Numbered from the stretch's first letter, positions 1 to 11,035 are shown. The stretch is DNA of 64,000 nucleotides from Yponomeuta sedellus (GCA_934045075.1 OW203724.1:19931721-19995720), one strand, 5' to 3'. Translations and numbers: made by a program. Notes: generated from the letters alone by a model not told the origin.

Positions 1-50
1 CAAACTACAATTGGCGGCCTTATTGCTAAAAGCAATTTCTTCCAGATAAC
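1..50 (-). mobile_element. LINE 3'-end fragment
   Basis: The stretch carrying TTGCTAAAAGCAATTTCTTC matches, in reverse orientation, positions about 15010-15065, where the same sequence is followed by an AATAAAG signal and a TTATC-rich tail. I read it as the clipped 3' end of a non-LTR retrotransposon. The window edge cuts it. Confidence 0.45.
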
Positions 51-701
51 CTTACGACGAAAAGTACATAGAAATTGTTCGCGGTCAGTTTCAAAATTGT
101 ATGAAAAATAAAAATTGATACTCGTAATTTTAAGCTTTTGCTTAACTATAAACTAAAGAAACTGATTTTGCATTATTTCACATCGTGCAATAACTGCTGT
201 AAAAGAATAACGCCTGTAGAACAACCGACGTATGCGGTTTATTCGGCCAACCGGCAAGTCAGAGTCAGAGTTCGACACAAAACTAGTCACAAAACTACAA
301 TTCGATATTAGTACTCCCGCAAAGAAAAACAAAACGCCAGAGCGAATTTAAACAAATTAATGTCCATCGGAAAGTTTATTTAACGCGAAGGCTGGCAACA
401 AAAACACGCCTTTGTCAAAACTACAGAGTTTCGGCCGTCAGTAAATACTGTAGAAGCTCTGCTCAACTGCCTTCCGATCCGGAAGGATTTAAGTCCGCTC
501 GTTGATTCGGATTAAGGCGCCAGGCGGTGCTAACTAGCGCCACCAAAAGACAGCATTGAAAACAGCAGCGTTTTATTTTTTGCCTGTCTCGCATGGCAAA
601 AAATAAAACGCTGACGGTCTACCTCCATTGGTGATTTTTTCCTCCATGACTTTTTATTGCTGGCCAATAACTTTTTTTGCGGACTATTTAATTTGTTTTA
701 T
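51..701. other. No gene seen; one hairpin
   Basis: AT-rich, with no open frame of note. The only structure seen is a perfect 19-bp inverted repeat (566-584 with 595-613, 10-base loop). Confidence 0.6.
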
Positions 702-893
702 GCGCAACCATGTCACAGGCATTATGAGCGGCTTGATAACTTCTGACAGTTAGGCCCACCACTGCCTTGCAATCCTCCACCAACCCGGATTTGGATCCCG
801 TGGTGGAGTATGGCCTAACCTTCCTGAGATGCAGGAAGAGAACCGTGCCCCAGCAGTGGGAACATACAAGGATTGATAGCGATGCGCAACCGC
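702..893 (+). mobile_element. 5S-derived SINE, 5' truncated
   Basis: This has the body and tail of the family described at 43479: GGCTTGATAACTTCTGACAG, then the CTCCACCAACCCGGA block, then CCCAGCAGTGGGAACATAC and a final TTGATAGCGATG. The 5S-like head is missing, as expected for 5' truncation during target-primed reverse transcription. Confidence 0.75.
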
Positions 894-1204
894 GGATCGT
901 TCCGCTGTTTACCTGTTTGACTCAGGAGATTTACCCATGAAATAAACATTACGAAGTACAAGACTTTGGGAGGTTAAGATAATGTTTTAAGATATGTCTA
1001 CATACAAAAAAAATAAATTTATGTGAACATAAAAGCAACCATGACTATTTCCTAGTGATTTTTGCTTGTACCTTATGATTCCTAGCCTTAACAGTTGATT
1101 AAAAGCTAAGTTGCGCAGGTTATCGGCAAACCGGAAGATACAATTTGCTCTGCCGTCCCTCAGACTTCAGACTTCTGTGTCCCCAAAATCAATGATATTT
1201 ATAT
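894..1204. other. No gene seen
   Basis: AT-rich sequence between two SINE remnants. No coding signal or repeat was recognised. Confidence 0.5.
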
Positions 1205-1440
1205 CTGGGATATAAATATTGGTTTCGCGGTCAATGTAAATAAGTTCCACACACACTCTCCACAACCATCTTGTCTTGGTCCCAAACTAGGATACTCTGT
1301 GCTATAGTAACCAGGCAAGGACATCACAAACATGGAAATACACCCAGACGGAAGGCATTTGCATAAATGTACGGCGGCTTCCAGAGGGAATCGAAACTAC
1401 GACCTCCGGCACGGTAATCAAACGTGATACTGCGAGACCA
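1205..1440 (-). mobile_element. tRNA-derived SINE, decayed
   Basis: Reverse complement of the family at 10806-11035. It shares GGTCCCAAACTAGGATACTC, then a CACAAACATGGAAATACACC block, and ends in a degraded tRNA head (AATCGAAACTACGACCTC, the reverse of a box-B region). Point changes are many, so it is an old copy. Confidence 0.6.
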
Positions 1441-1554
1441 ACGAAGCAGTAAATGAAAAACTTGAGAAAGCGCTAGATGAATGTTTCTATAGCCTTCCAG
1501 GATCTCACTTCCGGAAATGAATAGTGATGTGGGAGAAACACTAAACCAGCTTGA

Positions 1555-1815
1555 GTAGTCGTCGTCAGGCTATACTAGTCCACTGCTGGACATAGCCCTT
1601 CTCTAAAGAGCGCCACGTTGTGCTATCATAGTGGGTAATGCCCATAATCCCCACGCTGGGCATGCGGGTTGGGGATCGCAGTTCGGTGGAATTGTACTGC
1701 AGGGGGCGCTGCTGCCCAACCCCTGGTTTGTGTCCCTTGGTCGCCTTTTACGACAACCGCGGGAAGAATTGGGTTGGTGCTATGAGGCCAACACCACACA
1801 GCCGTTTGAGTAGTA
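1555..1815 (-). mobile_element. LINE/SINE 3'-end repeat
   Basis: Shares CCACTGCTGGACATAGCCCT, GGTTGGGGATCGCAG and ACTGCAGGGGGCGCT with copies at 9716, 10175 and 62335. Read on the other strand it ends in CTATGTCCAGCAGTGGAC followed by a GAA/TGA-rich tail, which resembles RTE-type LINE 3' ends in Lepidoptera. Short frames inside are shadows. Confidence 0.6.
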
Positions 1816-1975
1816 CGACACACTAATCGTGCGGTTAGAACGTGAAACATCGCGACGTTCCAGCACATTTATAGTCAAATTCTGTCATTTTAGCGCCATA
1901 AAACGGGTCTCTCGCGCCATCGTACGGGCAAGTGTGTTGAAGTCAACGGAAGTGATGTAGAGAAAGAATATTTTA

Positions 1976-2070
1976 AAAAACCTATTTAGAGGCTAAAAAT
2001 TCCACTCATGCCGGGATTCGAACCGCTGCAACCTCTGGCTATCCGTGCCATCTGGCATAAGTCCTGGCGT
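1976..2070 (-). mobile_element. tRNA-like repeat, fragment
   Basis: Partial copy of the 307-bp tRNA-like family. The tail ACCTATTTAGAGGCTAAAAA and the T-arm and anticodon region are recognisable, but the D-arm is replaced by unrelated sequence. Confidence 0.65.
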
Positions 2071-3182
2071 GGTATGCATTGGACATTATATATAACTTTC
2101 TTAAATCATATCCAATGAACTTAAAACAGAAGATCTGGAAAACTTACTGATCTAGGTTTAATATTTTTTTAATAATTTTTTTGGACAAATGTTTTTTAAT
2201 ACTACGTAATTTTAGAAGATTTGGAGTATTTTTTACTTTCAAGAGTTAAGAGGTTAAATTGAAAATTGCTGTTTAATTCTCTATGCAGGAAAAAATTGTT
2301 TCAAATATTAACTCGAGAGAATGTTAAGAATTTATCTTAACTGACGGGTATAAAAAAAAATACGATTTACTTATTTATTATTAACATTTTTTACGCAGCC
2401 GGGTGCTTAATACTAGAACAATTTCACCTGCAAAACTAACAGGGCAGGCGTAGACTTCATACTCTTGTAACAGATTTATGTCTCTTTGCAGTCTGCAGAA
2501 CATTAGTTTACCGAGGTAGACGAGAATTGTCGAAATTTCAAATGTATAAGTAATGTTTAGTACGTTTGTTTAGTACATTTCTGGTAAACATAATGTACGT
2601 AAAGTATTTGTCAGAATAAAATTTTATGTTATCTTAAGCTATATAAATAAGTTTATCTTAGCAATGCCTTGACCAGGGCCCATAATGTGAGACTTAAAAC
2701 ATGTGTAACATCATTGTATTATACCATTATGATCGCTAATAAATGAATATAAATATTGTTAGCTCCACTGGTTCCTCTTCGGCGTTTATATCTTGTGCCT
2801 CCAACAAACGCCGCGAATTACTATTCGATTCTGAATAATTCATAAACCATTTCGGGGGATCGAAGGGGATCGGATGTGTCCACACCACGGTACACAGTAT
2901 ATCACTGCCAGACTTTGAGAAGCCTTATGTGAAAGTGAGTCTGATTTTTAGGAAACAAAATAGGTTTTTTAGCCACGACTCTTGGTAAAAAACCTTTCGA
3001 GGTTTTTTAGACATGACTCGCCAAGGTTAAGTCTTCTTAACGTGTCGATGGTAGGCCATCTTGGTGAAAGGATGTGCCAATTAGCGTTCGTGACTCGCTG
3101 CTTGTTGCCCAGGGTGCACCGACGTACGGGCTCAATGAGTACGTCGTTCGGGGGGCTTCTTTCGGTTTCCCCGCCAAGGTTG
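2071..3182. other. No gene seen
   Basis: AT-rich sequence up to about 2770, then mixed composition. The overlapping frames on both strands around 2969-3263 have no recognisable domain and mirror each other. I do not call a gene. Confidence 0.5.
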
Positions 3183-3574
3183 AAGGCCTGCGCAGACGAG
3201 GGACTATCCCCCGGGTACATTTTTGTCCGTCAATATAGATCTCTTATAAATTGTATCGAGTAACGCACACGAAGGACTAAAAGTACCGCGTACAAAAAGT
3301 CCCTCAAGTTACCGAGAACATCAAGAGACCGGAGTGGACAAATGTACGGTGTTTTCTTTTAAAACGCCTTTTCTTTTTCAACTTCATATAAATTACAACA
3401 CATCATAATCTCAGATTATTTGCTTTCATAGCGTATTTCCATCACTCAATTTCCGGGGAACAAATGACCGCACACCGTAGGCGTTGAGTCCGCGACAAGT
3501 ACTCGGAGGACATTTTTTACAGACAAGGGACTTTTGTCCTCAAGAGACAAAAGTCCCTCGTCTGCGCAGGCCTT
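3183..3574. repeat. Inverted repeat pair with internal hairpin
   Basis: A perfect 22-bp inverted repeat joins 3183-3204 and 3553-3574 (core CCTGCGCAGACGAGGGAC). Next to the right arm lies a second hairpin, 3523-3538 with 3546-3560. No target-site duplication was found, so the class is unknown. Confidence 0.5.
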
Positions 3575-3599
3575 AAATCTTTAAGTGGGATCTCAGTAG

Positions 3600-3745
3600 T
3601 AGATCACAGCATAAACTCACACTTGCATCCCGGAGGGGTAGGCAGAGGCCATTTACCACGATCCCGACAAAACCGTCTCCGCTCCATCAACATTAATGCA
3701 TGTTCGCACGAGGGTGTCGGGTATTTTTTTGTCTTGCCTTTCGCT
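3600..3745 (-). pseudogene. LINE pol C-terminal fragment
   Basis: The minus strand gives ASAYPSGMQV followed by a stop, with KTKKYPTPSCEHA upstream in another frame. The same family at 27063-27230 ends SAYPSSMQA and contains DKKYPEPACVHA in the shifted frame. Two independent copies with the same C-terminus support a shared RTE-like LINE origin. There are frameshifts and a stop, so it is inactive. Confidence 0.55.
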
Positions 3746-4289
3746 TCTTCATTTTGTGCGATCCGCCACAATCCCTCCAAAAATAAAATCATTTTGGTGA
3801 AGAAAAGACCTCGTTAAGTTCTGCAGGATTTGTTTGAAACTTTTAAGTAAAGCTATGCTATGCTTAAAGCACCTAACTTATCTGGGATAAATTTGTAAAT
3901 TGGGAATAATGTGTTTTTGGAATTTGGAACAATTATGTCGAAAGGAAAGGCTTACGATCATGCTGCGGTTTTTCCAAGTGCCAGGGCATAACCCCGCAAA
4001 CGTTGTTTTGACTAAAACCAAAGACCTGTGGCGAGCACTTGTCAACTCTGCGCGCGCACTACAAACTCCAACATTCCTGCATCGCACAATCAAAGTGTTT
4101 CAAATATAATGTCCGACTAACAATATTTGGACCGGCCGTCCCGAGGCATACGATCTGCCTGGTGGGAAATTTCCCTTTGTAGTGGAAGAACACGATCACC
4201 CGCTCTTCCCTATAGACCTACCAAATATTCACAAAAAACATAAAATCAGTGAGGCCGTTTTGGAGGAGTTCGATGAGGACAAACACTGT
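3746..4289. other. No gene seen
   Basis: No domain was recognised. The short string CCGGCCGTCCCGAG near 4132 recurs near 10629, so part of this may be a low-copy repeat. Confidence 0.45.
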
Positions 4290-4633
4290 GATGATGATAT
4301 CAACCCTTTGTACGTCCCCACTGCTGGGGCAGGGGTCTCTCCCTGCATCGCAGGAAGTTTATTCCATACTCCTCCACTGCGGCCAAGTCCGGCTTGGTGG
4401 AGGATTTTAAGCTAGTGGCGAGTCTTACTGTCAGAAGCCTTTGAAATAGCTTATCGACTGCCATGACGTGACAGCCGGCACCAAAATCTTTACGTGCCTT
4501 GCGAAGCAAGGAAGCGCTCGGAAAAAATACCACTAGCGGTAGTCACAGAAAAGTAACCCATCCAGCATCTGACGGCGCCGGTTTTTGCTTAACCGTAGTG
4601 ATTGATTCCAATCATTCGGTTCCACTAGGCCGC
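4290..4633 (-). mobile_element. 5S-derived SINE, near full length
   Basis: Minus-strand copy running from the 3' end (ATCAACCCTTTGTACGTCCC) to the 5' end (CACTAGGCCGCGAGCG). The 5S-like head is diverged. Possible target-site duplication: AACACTGTGAT on one side and TACAGTGTGAT on the other, with two mismatches. Confidence 0.75.
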
Positions 4634-5254
4634 GAGCGGTTACAGTGTGATACGAGATGTTTATATATAAGTAGATAAAAGCCATCAATGCAGATTACAG
4701 ACAGCACTTAACATTTTAGTTGCAAATTAGAGTAGAGTGCACAGATGTAAATTACGCTTGTGTATCTCGATTCAACGCTGTCTATTCACTGTTCGCCATT
4801 GTGCGATTGCAAATGGGAGTCTACCCGCAGACACGCAACCACGGCGATATGGAGCCGAACATGACTAATCACGATGTCCAAATATCTCTATCAATCACGG
4901 AGCCGGCGTCGTTTGTCATGGAGAGACGGTTTGTTCACAGAACAAGGGCGACGGAAGCACCGCCATTCCTACAAACCATACGCTGTCTTGTCGAAGTAAT
5001 TATTGGTCCTTTTCAAACAGTAAGCTCAGGGGACTATTTTATTTATTTTATTATTTCTATTGATTAGTAGAACTCCTCTTTTTTGGGAGGAGGAGATGAT
5101 CTTGATACTCAGTGTACTGGAACATATGAACGGTATTTTATGTATTACATATCTAATGAGATCTTCAGGCATGTGCAACGAGCACGCTTTTCCAGGACCA
5201 CTTGACGTAAACGGGATCCCAGTCGAATTTATTTCATAGTATGTCCACCTAGAA
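4634..5254. other. No gene seen
   Basis: A frame of 115 codons from 4720 starts on TTG, has no recognisable domain and no neighbours. It is treated as chance. The rest is unremarkable. Confidence 0.5.
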
Positions 5255-5820
5255 CAGATGCCCAAACTAGGCAAATACAACTTCGAGAGGGAAATTCAGG
5301 GAAGAATTCAGCTGGGTTGGGCAGCATTCATTCAGAAAACTTTATCGAATCTTCTTGGCGCCTATACCACAGTCCCAAGACAAAAGTCGTTAATCAGTGC
5401 GTCCTACGCGTTATGGCATATGGAGTCGAGACTTGGACACTCACGGGTCGAATCGCCCACCAATTTAAGGTCGCTCAGCGAGCTACGAAGAGAGCTATGC
5501 TAGGTGTTTCTCTGCGAGTTCGAATCCGAAACGATTTTATTTGCCAGAGAACGAAAGTGATCGACATCGCTCAAAAGATCAGCAGACTGAAGTGGCAAAG
5601 GGCGGGTCATATCTGACGCGTGACCAATAAGCGTTGGGGTGAACTGGTTATTGAGTGGAAACCGCTTCGTAGGACGCTCTATGACCATAGGACGACATTC
5701 GCAAAGCGGTGGATAGTGACTGGAGGAGGAGAGTCAAAGATCGGGCTCAGTGGCGTGTCTTGGTAGAGGCCTAAGTCCAGCTGCAGAATGACATCGGCTG
5801 AGTATGATGATGATCAAATC
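5255..5820 (+). pseudogene. RTE-type LINE, 3' end of pol
   Basis: This is the C-terminal part of an RTE/BovB-type non-LTR retrotransposon polyprotein, downstream of its reverse transcriptase. One frame gives EIQGRIQLGWAAF. After a frameshift near 5340 another frame gives QCVLRVMAYGVETWTL, FKVAQRATKRAMLGVSLR, then RLKWQRAGHI and a stop at 5615. The following GRRTL-like stretch is shifted again, and the sequence ends in TGATGATGATC, the short tandem tail typical of these elements. The lesions show it is dead. The phrases match a very common lepidopteran LINE C-terminus known to me; the clade name is inference. Confidence 0.8.
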
Positions 5821-5890
5821 ATCTTCAGCCAAGCCCTGGAAATACACGGCCTAAAAGGAGAATTTTGTAATTTTCGTTTTCGTTTACCAT

Positions 5891-5972
5891 AAAGTGTTAT
5901 TTATAATGCTTATGGCATTAAGTTTGCCGCATTGTACGATTTTATTGTGCAATAAAAGTATTAATAATAATA
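5891..5972 (+). mobile_element. LINE 3' terminus with AAT tail
   Basis: Contains TTTGCCGCATTGTACGATTT followed by TATTGTGCAATAAAAG and an (AAT)n run. The same end appears reversed at 45795 and, more diverged, at 43360. I read it as a non-LTR 3' terminus with microsatellite tail. Confidence 0.55.
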
Positions 5973-6206
5973 ATATATGTCTGCAGTCAAATACATGAGC
6001 TTTCTGTACAATAAATTTATCCTATTCTGTGTTTCAGCCATATATTGAGAGGTGCTTGCGTGACTTGGCACGAATGCTGTGGTGATTGTAGTGCTAGTTT
6101 ACAATGCTATCGGCATATGAAATACTTGTTTCGATTGAGCTATTGTTGGGATGGAATGTCCAGTTCCGGTGTCAGTACAAATGTATTTTACACCAGATAT
6201 ACTAGA

Positions 6207-6292
6207 AGTAGGTTGCTGGAGTATGGGCTAACCTTCCTGTGATGCATTAAGAGACCCGTGCCCGAATAGTGGAGACCAAGGGTTGATATAGA
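6207..6292 (+). mobile_element. 5S-derived SINE, 3' tail fragment
   Basis: Only the last 85 bases of the family remain: GGAGTATGGGCTAACCTTCC, a degraded CAGCAGTGGGG block and GGGTTGATATAG. Confidence 0.6.
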
Positions 6293-6439
6293 TATAGAAT
6301 CCAAAAACTTGATGAAAACTCAATGAGGTTAGTTAGTTAGACATGAGATTTCGGCACATAGATGGAGAACACTTTATTGTACAATCAGAAAAAAAATACC
6401 GCCATGATTTCTTAAATCTAAGTAATGTTATACTAATTG

Positions 6440-6655
6440 GCGGTCTTAGCCTCATAGTTAGGCTATTGTACGTAGCAAGCTCTAAGGTATGTTAACATTT
6501 CAGACACTCGGGTTTCCTCACCATATTTTCCTTCTGTAAGTGAGTGGTATTGCTACTACAACTTCACAAATGTACATAACTTAGAAAACAAAGTCGGGAT
6601 GCCGGGATTCAAGCCTACGATCTCTCGATTGAGAAGCTGCCTTTAAGTCAATGGG
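6440..6655 (-). mobile_element. tRNA-derived SINE, decayed
   Basis: Shares the TTTCCTCACCATATTTTCC and AGTGAGTGGTATTGCTACTA blocks with copies at 23300 and 49652. It ends in a reversed T-arm (GCCGGGATTCAAGCCTACGA). The old copy has many changes. Confidence 0.5.
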
Positions 6656-7185
6656 GTTCCGCGAAAAACATTTGTCACTAGATCTTTGGATTATTTTGGT
6701 TGTAAAATGAACAGTATTACGCATAAGCGTTACAAACCAAAATAAGCAATTTTCGAGAATAACGCTTTTTTAGGCATACCCAATATTGCTTTTTTCCATG
6801 TTTTTGTTCAGATATAGGTATTTAATGTTATTTTTATTTTATTATAATAGGAAAAATTACAGCTTTGTACTAAATATATCGCAATTGAAATAAAGACTGA
6901 GAGCCAATAACAAGTTTTCACTTATAGAAATATTTTAGAAGTAAATTAGGTACGTCCAAAACAAAACAAATTATTGTCTGTGAAAAAACACGAAACCAAA
7001 CAAAATAAAGCATAAAATTTACGTCATTGATAAAAAGCGTTTTTCACGTGAGTTACCTACTGCGGGTTCGAATGTTACTGCGTAACACGGTCCAAAAACC
7101 TAATGCCTCAGGTAATGGGACATTAACGGTACCTTCAAAAGCTTGAAGTAAAGGCAAAGCTCGGATTTTATGTTTTGATATCATC
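6656..7185. other. No gene seen
   Basis: AT-rich; no repeat or coding signal was recognised. Confidence 0.5.
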
Positions 7186-7535
7186 ATGATCAACCCATTA
7201 TGTCCCCACCGAGGGGCACGCGTCTTTTCCCTGAGGAAGGTATAGGCCACACTCCACCACGAGGGCCATGTCCGGATTGGTGGAGGCTTGTCTGACTAGT
7301 GGCTGGTCTTACTGTCAGAAGTTTTCAAGCCGCCCTGAGAACTCTGACTTGGCTTAACGACTGCCATCTATCGACGGCAGCCGGCACCAACTGCTTAACG
7401 TGCCTTGCAAAGCTCGGAATCGCTCGGAAAAATGCCACTAGCGTTAGACATGGACGGTTTAACCATCCATGTACTGAACGCGCCCTGTGTTGCTTAATCT
7501 TCGTGATCGTTTAAGATCACTCCAGACAGTTTACG
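7186..7535 (-). mobile_element. 5S-derived SINE
   Basis: Minus-strand copy. The 3' end (ATCATGATCAACCCATTATG) comes first, then the CACTCCACCACGAGGGCC block, the TTAACGTGCCTTGCAAAGC block, and a degraded 5S-like head near 7460-7530. The frame inside has no meaning. Confidence 0.7.
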
Positions 7536-7744
7536 AGCGATTCGAAGTTATTATTCCGTGGTTTTGATATGGGATTCCACAAAAAAATTACTTCTTGCAC
7601 ACAACACTTTCACTTATCCTGTTTTTCCATTACGTAACAGCTGTCTACTCTGACGTGTTCACCTTGTGACGATTCCAATGTGTGAAAATATGTGTGTATC
7701 GCAGTAGGCTCATTCGGATAACTCCATACAGAAGGACTTAGGTA

Positions 7745-7870
7745 CATAGTAGCGCCCCAGGTCCCAAACTAGCATACTTTGTGCTACGGTAATTGCATTT
7801 TGTCTGGTTACATTACAAACACGGAAATAGACCCAAACTGAGGTCACTTTTACAAATTTACAGTGAGTCC
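7745..7870 (-). mobile_element. tRNA-derived SINE, 3' part
   Basis: Matches the 1205 and 10806 family: CAGGTCCCAAACTAGCATAC, then ACATTACAAACACGGAAATA. The tRNA head is gone. Confidence 0.5.
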
Positions 7871-8115
7871 TTAAGCCCAAGATCTAAGGTTACTGATATA
7901 GCCAATGAAATTTATAAGCTGAAATGACAGCGGGATGGTCCCATGTGGCGAAGAACCGATGATCGACGTCGCGCAATGGTTCTCCAGTAGACCACGAACT
8001 GGCAAATGCAGCGTAGAACGCCCACCAGCAGACCGCCTTGGACCGTCGATCCGAGGTAGGTTGCTGGCTGCGGCTAGTATCCTGGCTGAGGACAGATAGA
8101 ACTTTTACTCAGTCT
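7871..8115 (+). pseudogene. RTE-type LINE C-terminal debris
   Basis: Translation shows KVTDIANEIYKLK, a stop, then WRRTDDRRRAMV. This is the degraded counterpart of the KVIDIAQKISRLKWQ region at 5255-5820. Several stops and frameshifts interrupt it. Confidence 0.5.
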
Positions 8116-8997
8116 TAAGATACAATATCGCTCGCCATATAAGTCCGTCCGTCACACACGATGAGGATAACATACATAAAGGACATTGTCCATTTTGGGC
8201 CAAACGTGGACAGAATGTAAAAGAAAAATCGAAATAACCCCTGATTATAATTAATTTCAAAACGAATATTTTTGCTTATCTCGTTGTATCAATCGACAGT
8301 TACAAACTAATAAGAATTTTATCTCAAATCCAGTCTTTATTTTGTCAACCAGCCTTGATTTTTATTTCAGTGTTGCAATTTAAGGAATACATAATACAGA
8401 ATACAGGAATACAAATTGCACAGAAAACGATTTGGAGTTTCTAATGCATAGCGTTTTAGTATTATTTGGGTAAAAAATAATACACACTAATGCAACGGCA
8501 TTAGAATACTTGCTAGATATGTCGTATTCAATTATTGGTGTGATAAAATGATTTAAAGAAATAATCTTATAATAATCGATTTGAGGGTAAACTATTTATT
8601 TATGGCAACACTATAAAAAAAAAAGTTGTTTGAATTGTCATTGTCACCGGCTAAAAAAACAAAACGATTCATTCATTCAATGTTTTTGCTGTTTCTTTGC
8701 TTCTCGTGAATATTGTTTGTTTTATTACTACTTTGGCTTGTTAAAAATGGATCCCGATTGTTCGTTTATTGATGACCCCGGCTAAACTACGGATTTTGTA
8801 CCGGACTTACTTTGTGGTAGGCAAATAAAGCAAGCAAATCATAGGACACCTTGCAGCAAAAAACTCACAATGCAGGTATATTGATGCAAATTAATCACTG
8901 TACCAAAACCTACTACTTAGTTTTAATTCAATTGACTGTTCACGTTTGGCCAAATCGCCCATACAAAGTCGACAACGTCCTTTGCGAGCGATACGTA
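8116..8997. other. No gene seen
   Basis: AT-rich intergenic sequence. A short start at 8748 (ATGGATCCCGATTG) closes within a few codons. Nothing was recognised. Confidence 0.5.
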
Positions 8998-9177
8998 TCT
9001 TCTTCTATATTATAAAAATGAATCGTTGAATGTGTTGGTAAGCGCAAATCTCGAGAGCAGCTGAACCGATTTCGCAAATTCTTTTTTTAGAATATTCCTT
9101 GAAGTACGAAGGTGGTTTATATAAAAAAATAATAATGATCGACTGTTAGGCGGTACGAAGCTCGCTGGGTCAGCTAG
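8998..9177 (+). mobile_element. Short Helitron-like element
   Basis: The 180-bp stretch begins TC, ends CTAG and sits between A and T, as Helitrons do. Its internal phrases (GCTGAACCGATTTCGC, TTCCTTGAAG, GCTGGGTCAGCTAG) resemble a repeat common in lepidopteran genomes. A 3' hairpin is weak. The class is an inference; it could be another short non-autonomous element. Confidence 0.45.
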
Positions 9178-9377
9178 TCTTAAGATAAAATATTATCGTG
9201 TCTTCGCTCTGTATGACGCCCTTGTGTTGAAAGCGATCGCCCACGACGACGACCCGATTCAAACGCACACCGACACAGTTTTTTCATGAAAATGGAAGCA
9301 AATCATATGCTATGCAGCAGTGCGCTTGAGTCGTATTTCTTAATGATTCGCGATACGCCTATCTACTTATATATTAA

Positions 9378-9704
9378 ACGGGTCTAATCGCGATTTTTTA
9401 TTAGGCAAGACGTAATTAAAAACCTATTTTTAGAGGCTAAAAATTTCACTCATGCCGAGATTCGAACCCGCAACCTTTGGCTATCCGTGCCAGCGCTCTA
9501 CCAATTGAGCCAATGGGCGACTCACCGGCATCAGTGAAATTTCGAACCTCTTTACACTATTCTCTGTATTCCGTACAGGCAGCGACATCTGACTTAAGCA
9601 AATTGCATCATTTACAGCCCCGACCACCCACTTTGCAGTCAAAAAAAGTGGGTGGTAATAAGGTGATTACATTTTACCTAATAAATAATCGCGATTAGAC
9701 CCGT
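9378..9704. mobile_element. TTAA-flanked TIR element with nested tRNA-like repeat
   Basis: The left end ACGGGTCTAATCGCGATT and the right end AATCGCGATTAGACCCGT are inverted repeats. TTAA precedes the left end; the right flank has decayed. The same ends recur at 45751, 47437, 63612 and 10398. A truncated tRNA-like repeat (9415-9638) lies inside it. Confidence 0.6.
9415..9638 (-). mobile_element. tRNA-like repeat, truncated
   Basis: Minus-oriented copy. The tRNA-like core is at 9448-9519 with both box regions readable, followed by the CTGTATTCCGTACAGGCAGC block. It ends at the CCACTTTGCAG motif and lacks the terminal direct repeats. Confidence 0.7.
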
Positions 9705-9715
9705 TTCTTCTACAT

Positions 9716-9800
9716 TAGTTAGGCTATATTAGTCCCTCCCCTAATGAGCGCCATAGCGCAAGGTTGTGCCATCATTGGGGGGGTAATGCCCATTGTACGA
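9716..9800 (-). mobile_element. LINE/SINE 3'-end repeat, fragment
   Basis: Short copy of the repeat at 1555: TAATGAGCGCCATAGCGCAA and TCATTGGGGGGGTAATGCCC are readable. Confidence 0.5.
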
Positions 9801-9927
9801 CTACGAGTAGTACGAGTGAAGAGACATAATTTACCTACAAGGTAGTCAATAGCCTTTGAAAAAAATAGGTAAGTACTGGGATCTAAGCTTAACAGTTTAT
9901 TTCTCTGTCGCCAGTCAATATTAGGTA

Positions 9928-10154
9928 TAGTCTGTTAGCTTTTAAAATATTCCTCGGGCTCTAGAGTAGGCTTCGGTGTTCGCCAATTTTCGCCGGTTTT
10001 CGTACTGATGATCGAGTTCTGATTCCAAAATTAAGTGTCATATTAGTTCCGATTTCGAAATTAAGGGACTTATTAGTTCCGATATTTCTATTACATGAAT
10101 ATATCCGATTCTATCCGATAGTAGCGGAGGTGTATTCTAAAAGCTAACAGACTA
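9928..10154. mobile_element. TA-flanked MITE, CTGTTAGC family
   Basis: Ends GTCTGTTAGCTTTTAAAATA and TATTCTAAAAGCTAACAGAC form terminal inverted repeats, flanked by TA. Internal CTCTAGAGTAGGCTTCGGT and TATCCGATAGTAG blocks are shared with copies at 14489, 24575 and 57057; this copy is in the opposite orientation. It has no coding capacity. TA duplication and size fit Tc1/mariner-type MITEs. Confidence 0.7.
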
Positions 10155-10174
10155 TACCTCAGCTTCTTCTACTT

Positions 10175-10413
10175 CTTCTTCAGGCTGTATTAGTCCACTG
10201 CTGGACATAGCCCTCCCCTAATGAGCACCATAGCGCAAGGTTGTGTCGTCATTTGGGGAGTAACGCCCATAATCACCACGCTGGGCATGATGCGGGTTGG
10301 GGATCGCAGTTTCGTGGAATTGTACTGCAGGGGGCGCTAGGCAGCCCCCCGGTGTGTGTCCCTTAGTCACCTTTTACGACACCCGCGGGAAGAATTTGAT
10401 TAGACCCGTTTAA
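10175..10413 (-). mobile_element. LINE/SINE 3'-end repeat
   Basis: Longest copy of the repeat at 1555: GTCCACTGCTGGACATAGCC, GGGTTGGGGATCGCAG, CTGCAGGGGGCGCT and CACCCGCGGGAAGAATT. Its boundary abuts an isolated right end of the TTAA element family (TTAGACCCGT, 10400-10409, then TTAA). Confidence 0.6.
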
Positions 10414-10805
10414 TATATAACTATGCGATTGAGTCGCTTCTCAAAAATGTCACAAAACGCCTTAGAAGCGTATACAAAAGTCTCTTTAATGGCTCTTTAC
10501 TTCTATCGAGTGAACAAAAAATCTGCGTCTATTACACACAGTTATTACAAGAATAATCCGACCCCATCCATCCTTGCGGCCAAAAAGAGATCCCACGGGA
10601 CTAGCGCTCATATCTGGCCCTAACTAACCGGCCGTCCCGAGATATTCCCGCGAGTGAACGGGATGAGGCTGAACCATATTTCAACTTACCATAGATATGC
10701 CTCTGTATACAGGGTTATTTTTGAAATGCGCCATTTCTGGTTAGGGTACAGGTTTTTACAAGTTTTTTTCAAGGATTTTTTTCTCAATTTGTATTTTGAG
10801 AATGC
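10414..10805. other. No gene seen
   Basis: A 66-codon frame from 10423 has no recognisable feature. CCGGCCGTCCCGAG near 10629 recurs near 4132. Otherwise nothing was recognised. Confidence 0.45.
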
Positions 10806-11035
10806 GTCGTAGGCCTAGCCGTTAAGGGGCTTGGGTACAAAGACAGAGGTCGTGGGTTCGATTCCCACTGCGGGTTACCGTACATTTGTAGTTTTGTACA
10901 GGTGGCGTCAGTCTGAGTATATTTTCAGGTTTGTGACGTCCTGTTCTGTTTACCATAGTACAGGGTATCCTAGTTTGGGACCAGGTCAGGTGATTGTGTT
11001 GTGTGGAACTGATTATTATTATTTTTCGAAATAGC
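10806..11035 (+). mobile_element. tRNA-derived SINE
   Basis: A tRNA-like head contains CGTAGGCCTAGCCG and the box-B string GGTTCGATTCCC. It is followed by CGTACATTTGTA, a GTTTGTGACGTCCTG block, TACAGGGTATCCTAGTTTGG and a TATTATTATT tail. Related copies lie at 1205, 7745, 44688 and 57370. The head would supply an internal RNA polymerase III promoter. The frame through it is not a gene. Confidence 0.7.

Noticed and set aside
4720..5067. 115-codon frame as a gene
   Set aside because: Starts on TTG, no domain, no conserved pattern, AT-rich end.
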